Below, one piece after another: positions 1 through 7,292 of a stretch of DNA of 31,225 bases (the stretch's first letter is position 1; the number at the start of each line of letters is the position of its first letter). The stretch lies in contig JAZLBZ010000069.1 of the NCBI GenBank assembly GCA_045613945.1, positions 1 to 31,225 on the forward strand. The letters run 5' to 3'. The position numbers were made by a program, and so were the translations under genes. This DNA comes from HGM04593 sp045613945 (GTDB lineage Bacteria > Bacteroidota > Bacteroidia > Bacteroidales > Bacteroidaceae). Below the pieces are notes generated by a model that saw only the letters and a program-made list of their open reading frames with translations, had not been told where the DNA came from and made no database searches.

Positions 1-1
1 G

Positions 2-191
2 TACAATGGTAATATCAACAAAATACCGGCACCGTTGAATTTCACAGCTTGAACCTGCTTGATTTTTGGATCAAGTGAGAGGACTGTTTGCCCGCTAGTT
101 AGGTGCTCGCTGATAAGCGAGTGACTAACTGAGGAAGTTCCGCATCACCCAAAAATCAAGCAGACAGTTCAAGTGGCAACACCTTTTCGAC
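2..191. repeat. Long direct repeat, left copy
   Basis: Nearly identical to 31039-31225 in the same orientation. The copies differ by a few substitutions and a 3-nt length change, mostly in one hairpin loop (TGATAA here, TTG there). The repeat continues to an unknown point beyond 191, because the right copy is cut by the window edge. In both copies the first ~50 bases are an open frame ending in a TGA just before the structured part. Finding the window ends inside the same repeat fits a multicopy element at which an assembly stopped; that is inference. Confidence 0.9.
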
Positions 192-320
192 TGAGGGATG
201 TTGCTTGCAACTCTTGAACAAAGAAAAGGTGGACTGAAATTCCCGTGTGCCGGAACCTTTTGGTTCTTTTCAGTTATGAAAAGAACGTATAGAACGACTT
301 GAAGAGAATACAAGTGAATA
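55..320 (+). ncRNA. Candidate structured RNA in the terminal repeat
   Basis: Pairings visible on the plus strand: a perfect 15-bp stem (55-69 with 149-163) that encloses a forked hairpin (97-102 with 125-130, then 106-110 with 117-121); a 7-bp stem (167-173 with 213-219) extended by 175-181 with 199-205; a 9-bp pseudoknot from that loop (180-188) to 223-231; and a 9-bp hairpin (263-271 with 278-286) that competes with 253-257/262-266 and 233-239/268-274. The second copy (31039-31225) keeps the stems it contains and changes a loop. The family is not recognised. A transposon-associated guide RNA (omega RNA type) is one idea, but no nuclease gene is visible. The strand is inferred from G-U compatibility and is not certain. 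Confidence 0.4.
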
Positions 321-434
321 ATTAAGGTTGAGGACTGCCGTTTGATAAGTTACTTGCACCGTAAAATAATACTATAGCAAATCAATATCCACACCTTTTT
401 TGCTACTGAACCTCAATAACCGCAGGGGCAAGCC
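192..434. other. Left-end intergenic stretch, no protein gene
   Basis: Bases 192 to about 320 are the rest of the candidate structured RNA. From there to 434 I see no coding frame with recognisable content, no TAnnTTTG promoter and no repeat, apart from the start (about 413) of the segment shared with 2165 onward that leads into the tRNA terminator. Confidence 0.5.
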
Positions 435-465
435 AAAAAAAAAGAGAATCGCTACCGCGATTCTC
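435..465 (-). terminator. Terminator of the broken tRNA copy
   Basis: On the minus strand a perfect 9-bp stem (GAGAATCGC / GCGATTCTC, loop of four) is followed by nine T residues. It lies just downstream of the tRNA-like sequence and is duplicated at 2187-2215, where one base change still allows a G-U pair. Confidence 0.85.
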
Positions 466-468
466 TTC

Positions 469-575
469 GGTGGGCCATCTTGGGCTTGAACCAAGGACCT
501 CCAGATTATGAGTCTGTTGCCAAGCATGCTGAATTTTGCAAATTCAGCACGTGTAACCAACTGAGCTAAAAGCCG
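469..575 (-). pseudogene. tRNA(CAT) pseudogene interrupted in the D arm
   Basis: Read on the minus strand, this matches the intact tRNA at 2221-2294 through the acceptor, anticodon (CAT) and T arms. The two bases GA that begin the 3' half of the D stem are replaced by 33 nt (521-553), mostly a 10-bp palindrome with a 3-nt loop. The first acceptor base is also changed from G to C, so the top acceptor pair is lost. The promoter found before the intact copy is missing here. A functional tRNA is therefore unlikely, although the anticodon and T arms and the terminator are preserved, which suggests recent decay. Confidence 0.8.
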
Positions 576-794
576 TTGTAAGCAATATATCTACCTGTTA
601 ATTAACTCTCGAAATATCTATCGGTAAACATTTGTTGATTGCAAATTTACACAATGCAACCCTCGATTGTGATAATTTGCATCGGTGTAGAATCTTTTTT
701 AAGCGTTTCCATTTACCATATATCGTGGTATTTTACAATAATGTGCCTTTGTTGCAGGCAAAGGTAATAAAAAGGGCAATATGGATATAATAAA
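576..794. other. AT-rich spacer without a gene
   Basis: No coding frame of note. A CAAATTTA at 642-649 and a CAAAGGTA at 755-762 would read as -7 boxes on the minus strand, but neither has a TTTG box at the usual distance. I see no repeat shared with the rest of the window. Confidence 0.4.
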
Positions 795-823
795 ACAGAC
801 GTTAACCGACTGTTAACGTCTGT
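795..823 (-). terminator. Terminator of the lipoprotein gene
   Basis: Perfect 10-bp inverted repeat CAGACGTTAA / TTAACGTCTG (796-805 and 813-822), extended by one A-T pair. On the minus strand it is followed by TTTTATTA. It lies 25 bp past the stop of the lipoprotein gene. Confidence 0.8.
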
Positions 824-847
824 CGTTTAGTTGTTGGGTTCTTCTTT

Positions 848-1966
848 CTATTTCTTGGGCCAATGATGGATGAGCGAGCTATTGCGGCTCAGGTAATCGT
901 ATTTGGTGTCGCCTTCTATGTAAATGTACTTATGCTCTTCGGGTACCGTGTAATATACCTTCCAATATCCGTTTGTCAATTTTCCATCGGGAGCAAGATA
1001 CTGCTGTTTCACTCCCGGCTCGGTGCTTGAGTATATCCTTATGGATGGCTTCTCGTTGTCGTAATACAGGCCATACCACATCTCCAGGTGATGTATATTG
1101 TCAACGGGGGTAGTGGTGTATATGTACCAGTTGTTGGCAACAACTTCCAGACGCTCGGGCTTTTTGTACTGGATGTTCATGTATTTTAGACCCAAGTTGT
1201 AGCAGCTGTCCTCATATTCTACTCCGGGAGTTACCGCAGTGGACAAGAACCTGTAGTAGATTCCGGTAATCTCGAATTCGGGTATGGCAATCTCTATTGA
1301 GGATGGTGTGGTATCTTTGAGGGCATGTCCCTCGGCGGGTATTGGCTGAACGTACAGGATATATGTGCCGGGGTACATAGAGCCTTCATGTCCGCAGCTC
1401 CAGGTTCCATCGCCGTTGTCAACTGCTTCAATCTCTGTAGCATCATTCTCGCCCTTATACACATACCAACACTTGTAGCCGACAGCGTTTTCAACACTTT
1501 CCCAAGTAGCAGTGAACTGGTCGGCCGGAGTGTTAAGCGTGTAGCTCAGACCGCTCACTTTTTCAACATCGCCGCTGTCAGCGTCGCTGTTGCCATTATC
1601 GTCGCCATCACTTCCGTTGCCGTCATCTCCACCGAGCGACTCTGCAACATAGACCATGCAGGTAGCAGTCTTGCCGCCATCGCTTGTTTTGACGGTTATT
1701 GTGGCAGTTCCAGCTCCAATCGCTTTCACCTTGCCTTTGTTAACGCTGGCAACGCTTGCATTGTCGCTGCTCCATGTCACCTTTTTGTTGGTTGCATTTT
1801 CGGGGTAGATGGTAGCAACTAGTGTAACCTCGTCGCCTTCTGTCATCTCCAGCGTGTACTCGTTAATGGAAACCGATTCCACACCAACAAATAAATCCTC
1901 AAGGCCGCAAGCACAGGTGAATACCAATGTCACGGCTGCAAACAGAACTTTAGTAAAATGTCTCAT
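848..1966 (-). CDS. Surface-type lipoprotein with Big2 domain
   Basis: 372-residue exported protein. A hydrophobic signal (about 5-19) ends at Cys18 or Cys20; Cys20 followed by Gly-Leu-Glu-Asp resembles a Bacteroidetes lipoprotein with a surface-export signal. Residues about 29-108 are a bacterial Ig-like group 2 (Big2) domain: the VTLVATIYPENATNKKVTW and ASVASV...GKVKAIGAGTATITV strands are typical. Residues about 110-133 are a Gly/Asp/Asn-rich linker. About 134-226 looks like a fibronectin-III-type fold. The remaining ~145 residues I do not recognise. No enzyme motif is visible; an adhesive or glycan-contact role is possible but is inference. It is a single-gene unit with its own promoter (2006-2036) and terminator (795-823), lying between two copies of the same tRNA locus. 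Confidence 0.85.
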   Translation of the reverse strand: MRHFTKVLFAAVTLVFTCACGLEDLFVGVESVSINEYTLEMTEGDEVTLVATIYPENATNKKVTWSSDNASVASVNKGKVKAIGAGTATITVKTSDGGKTATCMVYVAESLGGDDGNGSDGDDNGNSDADSGDVEKVSGLSYTLNTPADQFTATWESVENAVGYKCWYVYKGENDATEIEAVDNGDGTWSCGHEGSMYPGTYILYVQPIPAEGHALKDTTPSSIEIAIPEFEITGIYYRFLSTAVTPGVEYEDSCYNLGLKYMNIQYKKPERLEVVANNWYIYTTTPVDNIHHLEMWYGLYYDNEKPSIRIYSSTEPGVKQQYLAPDGKLTNGYWKVYYTVPEEHKYIYIEGDTKYDYLSRNSSLIHHWPKK

Positions 1967-2005
1967 ATTGCAATGTTTATGTAGTACATGTCGCTTTTAA
2001 CCTTG

Positions 2006-2036
2006 TAAAGGTATATTAAATATGCAAAAAAACAAA
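2006..2036 (-). promoter_or_regulatory. Promoter of the lipoprotein gene
   Basis: On the minus strand, TTTG (2036-2033), 19 bp, then TACCTTTA (2013-2006), one mismatch from the Bacteroidetes -7 consensus TAnnTTTG. It lies about 40 bp before the start codon at 1966. Confidence 0.5.
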
Positions 2037-2111
2037 ATTGAACACTTCGACTTACTTGGGTTTGAGATTTTTTCGGGTAGGCCCTCAACAACACGTGTCT
2101 CAAAGAGACCC

Positions 2112-2169
2112 ATCGACTTCGTTGTTTGCTGTCGGCGCAGCCGGTGCAAACGAACAAAACGAAGTCAAT
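2112..2169. repeat. Short palindromic element
   Basis: Outer arms GACTTCGTT (2114-2122) and AACGAAGTC (2158-2166), then GTTTGC / GCAAAC, then a small CGGC / GCCG hairpin. Its ends (TCGAC...GTCAATA) resemble those of the palindromic elements at 21568, 21712, 22765, 22959 and 28281, so it may be a shortened member. It lies immediately upstream (plus-strand sense) of the tRNA terminator and is missing from the other tRNA copy. Confidence 0.5.
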
Positions 2170-2186
2170 AACCGCAGGGGCAAGCC

Positions 2187-2215
2187 AAAAAAAGAGAACC
2201 GCTACTGCGATTCTC
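2187..2215 (-). terminator. tRNA terminator
   Basis: On the minus strand, GAGAATCGC, a four-base loop and GCGGTTCTC form nine pairs (one T-G), followed by seven T residues. It begins 5 bp past the tRNA 3' end. Confidence 0.85.
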
Positions 2216-2220
2216 TTCGG

Positions 2221-2294
2221 TGGGCCATCTTGGGCTTGAACCAAGGACCTCCAGATTATGAGTCTGTTGCTCTAACCAACTGAGCTAAAAGCCC
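2221..2294 (-). tRNA. tRNA with CAT anticodon (elongator Met, or Ile2)
   Basis: On the minus strand the sequence folds as a tRNA. The acceptor begins GGGCTTT and ends GGCCC plus discriminator A; the D arm is GCTC/GAGC; the anticodon loop is CTCATAA with anticodon CAT; the T arm is CTTGG/CCAAG with loop TTCAAGC. CC follows but the next base is G, so the CCA end is probably added after transcription. Elongator methionine and lysidine-modified isoleucine (Ile2) tRNAs share this anticodon and I cannot separate them by eye. The initiator is unlikely, because the three G-C pairs typical of its anticodon stem are missing. A broken second copy is at 469-575. Confidence 0.9.
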
Positions 2295-2320
2295 GTGTAT
2301 CTCCTTTTTGAAATACTGCG

Positions 2321-2352
2321 CAAAGGTAGAGCAAAAACTTTTAGATTGCAAA
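2321..2352 (-). promoter_or_regulatory. tRNA promoter
   Basis: On the minus strand, TTTG (2352-2349), 20 bp, then TACCTTTG (2328-2321), a full match to the Bacteroidetes TTTG / TAnnTTTG pattern. It ends 26 bp before the tRNA 5' end. The broken tRNA copy has no counterpart. Confidence 0.7.
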
Positions 2353-2396
2353 TTTTTTGGCATTAAAAATTGTTATCGGTGGCAAGATGTGCTGCA

Positions 2397-3707
2397 TCAC
2401 TTGTATCTCATCCACTGCACCAGCTCCTTGAGGCTTGGTTTCTTGCCGTGCATGAGTATTCCCACGCGGTATATCTTTCCGGCACCCCAGACAACAAGGA
2501 TGAATGTGGCGTAGAGCAGTGCTGCCGAGAGGCATATTTCCCACGTTGGTATCTCATAGGGGATGCGTGCCATCATCACAATGGGTGATGTGAGTGGTAT
2601 CATTGAGAACCAGAATGCCAGGTTTGATGTGGGGTCGTTGATGACCGACAGCATAACGAACAGTGCCAGTATGATGGGCAGCATGATTGGTGTCTGCAGT
2701 TGCTGTGCATCCTGCGGGCTGTCAACGGCTGATCCCACAGCGGCGAACATGGCTGCATAGAGCAGGAATCCGCCAAAGACAAATACCAGCAGCCAAATGA
2801 CGATGCCGCCAATGTACTTGATGTTGCTTAGCATGAGAATTGCCTGCAGCATGCCCATCTCGCTGCCGCCTGCTGCCGATGCAGGCACGCCTTGCTTGAG
2901 CAGATCCATTGCAGCAACAATCTCATCGGGCAGTATGTGCGGTAGCACAAAATATGCGATTCCGCCAATGAACACAATCCATATTACTATTTGCAGCAGT
3001 GCTACGCATGCAATGCCCAGTATCTTGCCCATCATCATGTCAAATGGCCTTACTGTCGACACCAGCACCTCGAGCACGCGGTTGTTCTTCTCCTCAATGA
3101 CAGACTGCATTACCATTACGCCATAGAGAATGAGGAACATATAGAGAATGAAACTGAGCACATATGCCAGCACCGATGCTACTATTGCCGATGAACTCTC
3201 GGCATCTTCCTCGCTGGGGCTGTTCTTGAGCGACTGCAGTGCTACGCGGGTGTTGAGTTGCTGCATAACCTGTTGTTCCACGTTGTACATCTTCATCTTC
3301 TCCTTCTGCACCGCCATTGTCAGTTGCGATGCGATGTTCTGCTCTGCTCCCATTGCAGCCGTTCCGTTGGTGTACAGGTAGGCGTCGGAAGGGTTGCTCA
3401 CGATGTCGCGCCCAATGTGCAGTATGGCGTAGCAGTCGCTGTACTCGTTTCTCGCAATCTCCAATGGCAAGGGTGTCTGCTCAAACACAATTTCACCGGT
3501 GTTGCTCAGTTGTGGCGCAATTATGCCGCTGTCATCAACCACAGCAACTCTTTTTGTGCTCTCTTCGGAGTATCCCGATATGAGCAATGGCGCAAACATC
3601 AGCAACAGCATCAGCAGCGGTGTCAGCAGGGTGGTGATGATGAACGATTTCTTCTGTACTCGCTCGCCAACCTCGCGGCCTATAATGATTCCTATATTGT
3701 TTTTCAT
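2397..3707 (-). CDS. ABC-2 type exporter permease (NatB/YhaP-like)
   Basis: 436-residue membrane protein. It has a basic N-terminal tail and a first membrane segment at about 22-44, then a large outside loop to about 175. Five or so further hydrophobic segments follow: about 176-200, 230-255, 300-330, 340-360 and 395-415. The segment IEEKNNRVLEVLVSTVRP after the second membrane segment is typical of the NatB/YhaP class of ABC-2 permeases, which pair with a separate ATPase. That partner is encoded 20 bp upstream (3728-4648) in the same operon. The family is implicated in sodium or small-molecule efflux; the substrate here cannot be told. The gene ends 45 bp before the tRNA promoter, and I see no strong terminator between them. 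Confidence 0.88.
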   Translation of the reverse strand: MKNNIGIIIGREVGERVQKKSFIITTLLTPLLMLLLMFAPLLISGYSEESTKRVAVVDDSGIIAPQLSNTGEIVFEQTPLPLEIARNEYSDCYAILHIGRDIVSNPSDAYLYTNGTAAMGAEQNIASQLTMAVQKEKMKMYNVEQQVMQQLNTRVALQSLKNSPSEEDAESSSAIVASVLAYVLSFILYMFLILYGVMVMQSVIEEKNNRVLEVLVSTVRPFDMMMGKILGIACVALLQIVIWIVFIGGIAYFVLPHILPDEIVAAMDLLKQGVPASAAGGSEMGMLQAILMLSNIKYIGGIVIWLLVFVFGGFLLYAAMFAAVGSAVDSPQDAQQLQTPIMLPIILALFVMLSVINDPTSNLAFWFSMIPLTSPIVMMARIPYEIPTWEICLSAALLYATFILVVWGAGKIYRVGILMHGKKPSLKELVQWMRYK

Positions 3708-3727
3708 CGTTTTTCCTTGTTTCTTGG

Positions 3728-4648
3728 TTACACATTATGCTCTACCGCACGTATGAATATGTCGTTCATTGTTGGTATCACCTCGCAGAATGAGCGCAAC
3801 TGCACGCTCTCGTTGACAGCAGCAATGACATTGCGCACGTCGCTGTCGGCAGCAATGTGTATCTTTGCCTTGTTGATGCCTATTGGCGATGCCTGTGTCT
3901 CCAATACCGAGCATTGGCCGGCTATTGTATCAAGCAGTTGCTGCTCCCCGCCGCGATAGATTATCTCAAAGATGTTCGTGCCGTGACTGTGACGTATCTC
4001 CTCGACATTGCCCGAGAGGATGTTGCGCGACTTGTCGATGAGCGTGATGTGGTCGCACACCTCCTCGACCGATGACATGTTATGCGTAGAGAATATGATT
4101 GTGGCGCCCTTGTCGCGCAGTGCCAGAATCTCCTCCTTGAGCAGGTTTGCGTTTATAGGGTCAAAGCCCGAGAATGGCTCGTCAAAAATGAGCAGCCTGG
4201 GCTCGTGCAGCACTGTTACGATGAACTGCGCCTTCTGTGCCATACCCTTTGACAGGTCGCCAATCTTCTTGTTCCACCAATCCTCGATGCCGAATTTCTC
4301 GAACCACATCTTTGCCTTTTGTGTTGCCTCCTTGCGCGAGAGTCCCTTGATGCGTGCAAAGAACACAGCCTGCTCGCCAAGCTTCATCTTCTTGTAGAGG
4401 CCGCGCTCCTCGGGCATATAACCGATGTGTGCAACATCGTTGGCAGTCATCTCCTTGCCGCCAAGCAGCACACGCCCGCTGTCGGGTGTTATAATGCGGT
4501 TTATTATGCGCAGCAGGGTTGTCTTTCCGGCGCCATTGGGGCCAAGCAGGCCATATATGGAGCCTTCGGGTATTGACAGCGACACGTTGTCGAGTGCAGT
4601 GTGTCCCGAATACCTCTTTGTGATGTTCTCAATTCTTATCAAATCCAT
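3728..4648 (-). CDS. ABC transporter ATP-binding protein (NatA/YhaQ-like)
   Basis: 306-residue cytoplasmic ATPase that would power the permease encoded just downstream. Walker A GPNGAGKTT is at 36-44, the signature LSKGM at 132-136, Walker B LLIFDE at 152-157, and the switch histidine in IIFSTHN follows at about 187. The PEERGLYKKM segment at 79-88 is characteristic of the YhaQ/NatA branch rather than of general importers. The C-terminal ~80 residues are an accessory domain of the kind seen in this branch. ATPase-first order and a 20-bp gap to the permease imply one transcript and a 1:1 complex. The transported compound is unknown. Confidence 0.92.
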   Translation of the reverse strand: MDLIRIENITKRYSGHTALDNVSLSIPEGSIYGLLGPNGAGKTTLLRIINRIITPDSGRVLLGGKEMTANDVAHIGYMPEERGLYKKMKLGEQAVFFARIKGLSRKEATQKAKMWFEKFGIEDWWNKKIGDLSKGMAQKAQFIVTVLHEPRLLIFDEPFSGFDPINANLLKEEILALRDKGATIIFSTHNMSSVEEVCDHITLIDKSRNILSGNVEEIRHSHGTNIFEIIYRGGEQQLLDTIAGQCSVLETQASPIGINKAKIHIAADSDVRNVIAAVNESVQLRSFCEVIPTMNDIFIRAVEHNV

Positions 4649-4679
4649 TGTTTATTCAGTTTTGTTCTTTGTTCGCAGG

Positions 4680-4687
4680 CAAATGTA
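4680..4687 (-). promoter_or_regulatory. Possible -7 box of the ABC operon
   Basis: TACATTTG on the minus strand matches TAnnTTTG and lies about 30 bp before the ATPase start. No TTTG box is present at the usual 19-23 bp distance, so the call is weak. Confidence 0.35.
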
Positions 4688-4786
4688 GTGCAATTCTCCA
4701 AATTACTCCCCCCGTTGGTTAATTTATGTTAAAATATTTAAGACAAAGGGGCTTGCACTCACTGTGGTGTTCAAATATAGATAAAA

Positions 4787-4819
4787 TTTGTGGCATAAGG
4801 CATTTTTTATGTAAATTTG
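4787..4819 (+). promoter_or_regulatory. Promoter of the HAD-ribF-CPBP operon
   Basis: TTTG (4787-4790), 21 bp, TAAATTTG (4812-4819): a full match to the Bacteroidetes pattern, about 40 bp before the ATG at 4861. It also shows that an upstream in-frame ATG at 4726 cannot be the start, because that lies before the promoter. Confidence 0.7.
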
Positions 4820-4860
4820 CGATAATTACGGAATATAAAAGTATAAGTTGGCAAAGAGTT

Positions 4861-5502
4861 ATGTTATCCGGTAAAAAAGTATTGATATTTGATTTGGGCG
4901 GTGTGGTCATTGACCTCTTTGTCGACCGCACATTTGCTGCCCTTGTTGCATTGGGCGTGCCCGCCTCAATGCTCACCGAGCAGGCGTGCCTGATGAACTC
5001 CATGATGATGCAGTTTGACCGGGGTGACATAACAGCCGATGAGATGTTCGGCTACATAAAGTCGTTCATCCCGGCCCGGGCGCTCAAGAGGTTTGGCGCA
5101 GGGCTTGACAGCGAGATACAGCGCGTGTGGAACCTTATGCTTGGCGATATCCCGCCGGCAAAACTGCAGCGCCTTGAGGCGCTGCGCAGTGCTGGGTTTC
5201 GCGTGGTGATGCTCAGCAATACCAATAGCGGGCATTGGCCGCGTATTGAGCAACTGTTTGCCGGGGCATGCGGCAGGTTACCGTCGGAGTGTTTCGATGC
5301 CCTCTACCTTTCATACATCATGCGCCATCGCAAGCCCGAACCAGAAATTTTCCTCTCCCTCCTTGAGAGCGAAGGGGTAGAGGCGGCCGATTGCTTCTTC
5401 CTTGACGATTCGGCCGAGAACTGCGCCGCTGCACGTGCTGTGGGCATTGATGCAGTGCTTTTGGAGCGCAACGCATCATGGAGCGGATTATTTAACGAAT
5501 GA
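4861..5502 (+). CDS. HAD-superfamily phosphatase
   Basis: 213-residue soluble hydrolase of the haloacid dehalogenase class with all four motifs. Motif I is IFDLGGVVID with the nucleophile Asp11; motif II is MLSNTN; motif III is the Lys in RHRKPEPEIF; motif IV is FLDDSAEN. The helical cap between motifs I and II and the DLGGV form of motif I resemble sugar-phosphate phosphatases such as YihX, but the substrate cannot be read from sequence. The start at 4861 is chosen because it precedes the catalytic motif directly and follows the promoter at 4787-4819. Its TGA overlaps the ribF ATG (ATGA), so the two are probably translated together. A role in flavin metabolism, such as an FMN or pyrimidine phosphatase, is an open inference from that coupling. 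Confidence 0.88.
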   Translation: MLSGKKVLIFDLGGVVIDLFVDRTFAALVALGVPASMLTEQACLMNSMMMQFDRGDITADEMFGYIKSFIPARALKRFGAGLDSEIQRVWNLMLGDIPPAKLQRLEALRSAGFRVVMLSNTNSGHWPRIEQLFAGACGRLPSECFDALYLSYIMRHRKPEPEIFLSLLESEGVEAADCFFLDDSAENCAAARAVGIDAVLLERNASWSGLFNE

Positions 5503-6425
5503 CTATGCAGATAATAACAGATATAACAGAATACGACAGAACACCCTGTGCTGCCACTATCGGCTCGTTTGACGGTGTGCACTTGGGGCACATGGCAATG
5601 CTTGGCGAGTTGCGCGCTGCAGCAGCGTCAAAGGGATTGCCACTAATGGTGGTGACTTTTGCCACCCATCCGCGCAGGCTCTTTGACAAAGAGTGCGCGC
5701 CGTTCCTGCTCACGCCCTTGAGCGAGAAGGTAAGGCATCTTGAGGCTGCAGGCGTGGACATCTGTGTTCTGCTCAATTTTGACCACGCAATGTCCGCCTT
5801 GTCGGCCGAGCGCTTCATGAGAGAGGTGCTTGTGGAGCGTCTTGGCGTGCAGTTGCTTGCTGTGGGCTATGACCACCACTTTGGCAAGCCTGCCACCGGC
5901 GAGGGGCTGGAGCAGTACATTGCAATGGGCAAGGAGATGGGTGTCGAGGTCTTTGGGACACATCCCTTTGTGGTTGATGGCGTTGCTGTGAGCTCGTCGG
6001 CTGTGCGCCGCGCCCTGTCGGGTGGCGATGTCGCTTTGGCTGCCCGCCTGCTTGGCCGCGACTACGTGTTGCAGGGCACCGTCGTTCACGGTGCCGGCAT
6101 TGGCCGCGTGCTTGGTTTCCCCACAGCGAACATCTCGCCTGCCGACAATGAGCAGGTGCTGCCGTTGGACGGCGTCTATGAGACCGATGTAACGGTTGGC
6201 GGCAACCTGTTCAAGGGTGTGATGAACATTGGCGTGAAGCCCACAGTCAGCGGCAAGGAACGCACAATAGAGGTGCACATCATTGATTTTGCCGGTGATA
6301 TATATAACAATAATATTGCAGTGCGCTTTGTGCGCCGTCTGCGCGGTGAGCAGAGTTTTGATAATGTCAATGCCTTGCGCTTCCAGATTGAGGTTGACGT
6401 GGCAAGGGTAAAACGTGGAATTTGA
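5499..6425 (+). CDS. ribF: Bifunctional riboflavin kinase / FAD synthetase
   Basis: 308 residues, the usual length for RibF. The N-terminal adenylyltransferase domain carries GSFDGVHLGH at 22-31, the nucleotide-binding motif that transfers AMP to FMN. The C-terminal riboflavin kinase domain begins near 185 and holds GRVLGFPTANIS. Together they convert riboflavin to FMN and then FAD in the cytoplasm. The start overlaps the stop of the HAD gene by four bases and the stop directly abuts the next ATG, so the three genes form one operon. The N-terminal ITEYDRTPCAATIGSFDG arrangement agrees with the chosen start. All expected motifs are intact. Confidence 0.95.
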   Translation: MTMQIITDITEYDRTPCAATIGSFDGVHLGHMAMLGELRAAAASKGLPLMVVTFATHPRRLFDKECAPFLLTPLSEKVRHLEAAGVDICVLLNFDHAMSALSAERFMREVLVERLGVQLLAVGYDHHFGKPATGEGLEQYIAMGKEMGVEVFGTHPFVVDGVAVSSSAVRRALSGGDVALAARLLGRDYVLQGTVVHGAGIGRVLGFPTANISPADNEQVLPLDGVYETDVTVGGNLFKGVMNIGVKPTVSGKERTIEVHIIDFAGDIYNNNIAVRFVRRLRGEQSFDNVNALRFQIEVDVARVKRGI

Positions 6426-7289
6426 ATGGGTTCAAAGGAGATGAAAAAAATATTGCATGTGCTTGGCGCAGTTGCGCTTCTGGTTGCAATGTATTTTCTG
6501 CTACAACTGTTGTTCATAGTGGTGGCAGAGATTGTTGCTGTTGGTGCCGGTGTTGCCATTGGCGATGTGCCAAGAGAGGCAATTCATATGATTGACAACG
6601 CACAGTACCTCAAGGAGAACCCCGTGATTGCCGCCTATGTTGTGAAGGGCCAGGCTTGGGGAATGCTTCTCTCAACCATCTCAATGCTCCTTTTCCTTCA
6701 TTTTACCGGCTATTACAGGCTGCGCAAGGGGCTTTTGCATTCAATAGCGCCGCGCCCGCTTCTCATATCTACACTGCTGGTGTTCACATCAATGTTTGCG
6801 CTCAACATATTTGTGCAGTGGTTCCCGCTCAAGGATAATTTGAGCGACATCTTTTCGGGGCTGTCGCGTAATGTGGTGGGCATAGCATCCCTGGCCTTCT
6901 TTGGCCCGTTGCTCGAGGAGGTGCTTTTTCGTGGCGCCATTCAGGGCCTTTTCATGCGCTATTTTGGCCGTCCCTGGCCTGCGATACTCCTCTCGGCGCT
7001 GCTATTCGGCGTCTTTCACATGAATCCTGTGCAGATTGTCTATGCCACCCTCCTGGGTATTGTCTTTGGTTGGATATATTACCGCACCGGCAGCCTGCTG
7101 TCGGTCATTGTGGGTCATGTGCTCAATAACTCCTTTGCTGTAACAACAACGGTGCTCTATGGCGCAGAGCAAGAACAGGCTGTTGCCGATAGCGCAGCAG
7201 GCATTGCCGGCTTTGCCCTCTTTGCAGTGCTGTCGGTCTATCTTGCGGTGAGGCTCAATAAGGAAATGGTGGTTAAATCTGAAAACTGA
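6426..7289 (+). CDS. CPBP-family intramembrane metalloprotease
   Basis: 287-residue polytopic membrane protein of the CPBP (Abi, Rce1-like) family. Catalytic motifs are EEVLFR (Glu164, Glu165, Arg169), His198 in FGVFHMNP and His231 in VGHVLNNS. About eight hydrophobic segments are seen. Family members cleave membrane or prenylated substrates, or process small peptides; the substrate here is unknown. The ATG directly follows the ribF stop with no gap. A second in-frame ATG at 6441 is possible and would remove five residues. Transcription ends in a repeat-rich convergent spacer (7293-7376). Confidence 0.88.
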   Translation: MGSKEMKKILHVLGAVALLVAMYFLLQLLFIVVAEIVAVGAGVAIGDVPREAIHMIDNAQYLKENPVIAAYVVKGQAWGMLLSTISMLLFLHFTGYYRLRKGLLHSIAPRPLLISTLLVFTSMFALNIFVQWFPLKDNLSDIFSGLSRNVVGIASLAFFGPLLEEVLFRGAIQGLFMRYFGRPWPAILLSALLFGVFHMNPVQIVYATLLGIVFGWIYYRTGSLLSVIVGHVLNNSFAVTTTVLYGAEQEQAVADSAAGIAGFALFAVLSVYLAVRLNKEMVVKSEN

Positions 7290-7292
7290 AAT

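Noticed and set aside
1..345. Firm assignment to HEARO/omega RNA, RNase P RNA or tmRNA
   Set aside because: GAGGAAGTTCC at 131 recalls RNase P, but the rest of its core is missing and it is repeated 31 kb away. No tmRNA tag frame is seen. No IscB or TnpB gene is visible, so a guide RNA remains only a hypothesis.
521..553. tRNA intron
   Set aside because: Bacterial tRNA introns are self-splicing group I or II and sit in the anticodon loop; 33 nt in the D arm is too small and misplaced.
3258..3959. 233-codon open frame on the plus strand opposite the ABC genes
   Set aside because: Its composition (Cys, His and Leu runs) is that of an antisense shadow, and the opposite strand has complete Walker motifs and membrane segments.
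4726..4860. Upstream ATG extending the HAD gene by 45 codons
   Set aside because: It lies before a full-match promoter (4787-4819) and the added residues do not belong to the HAD fold.
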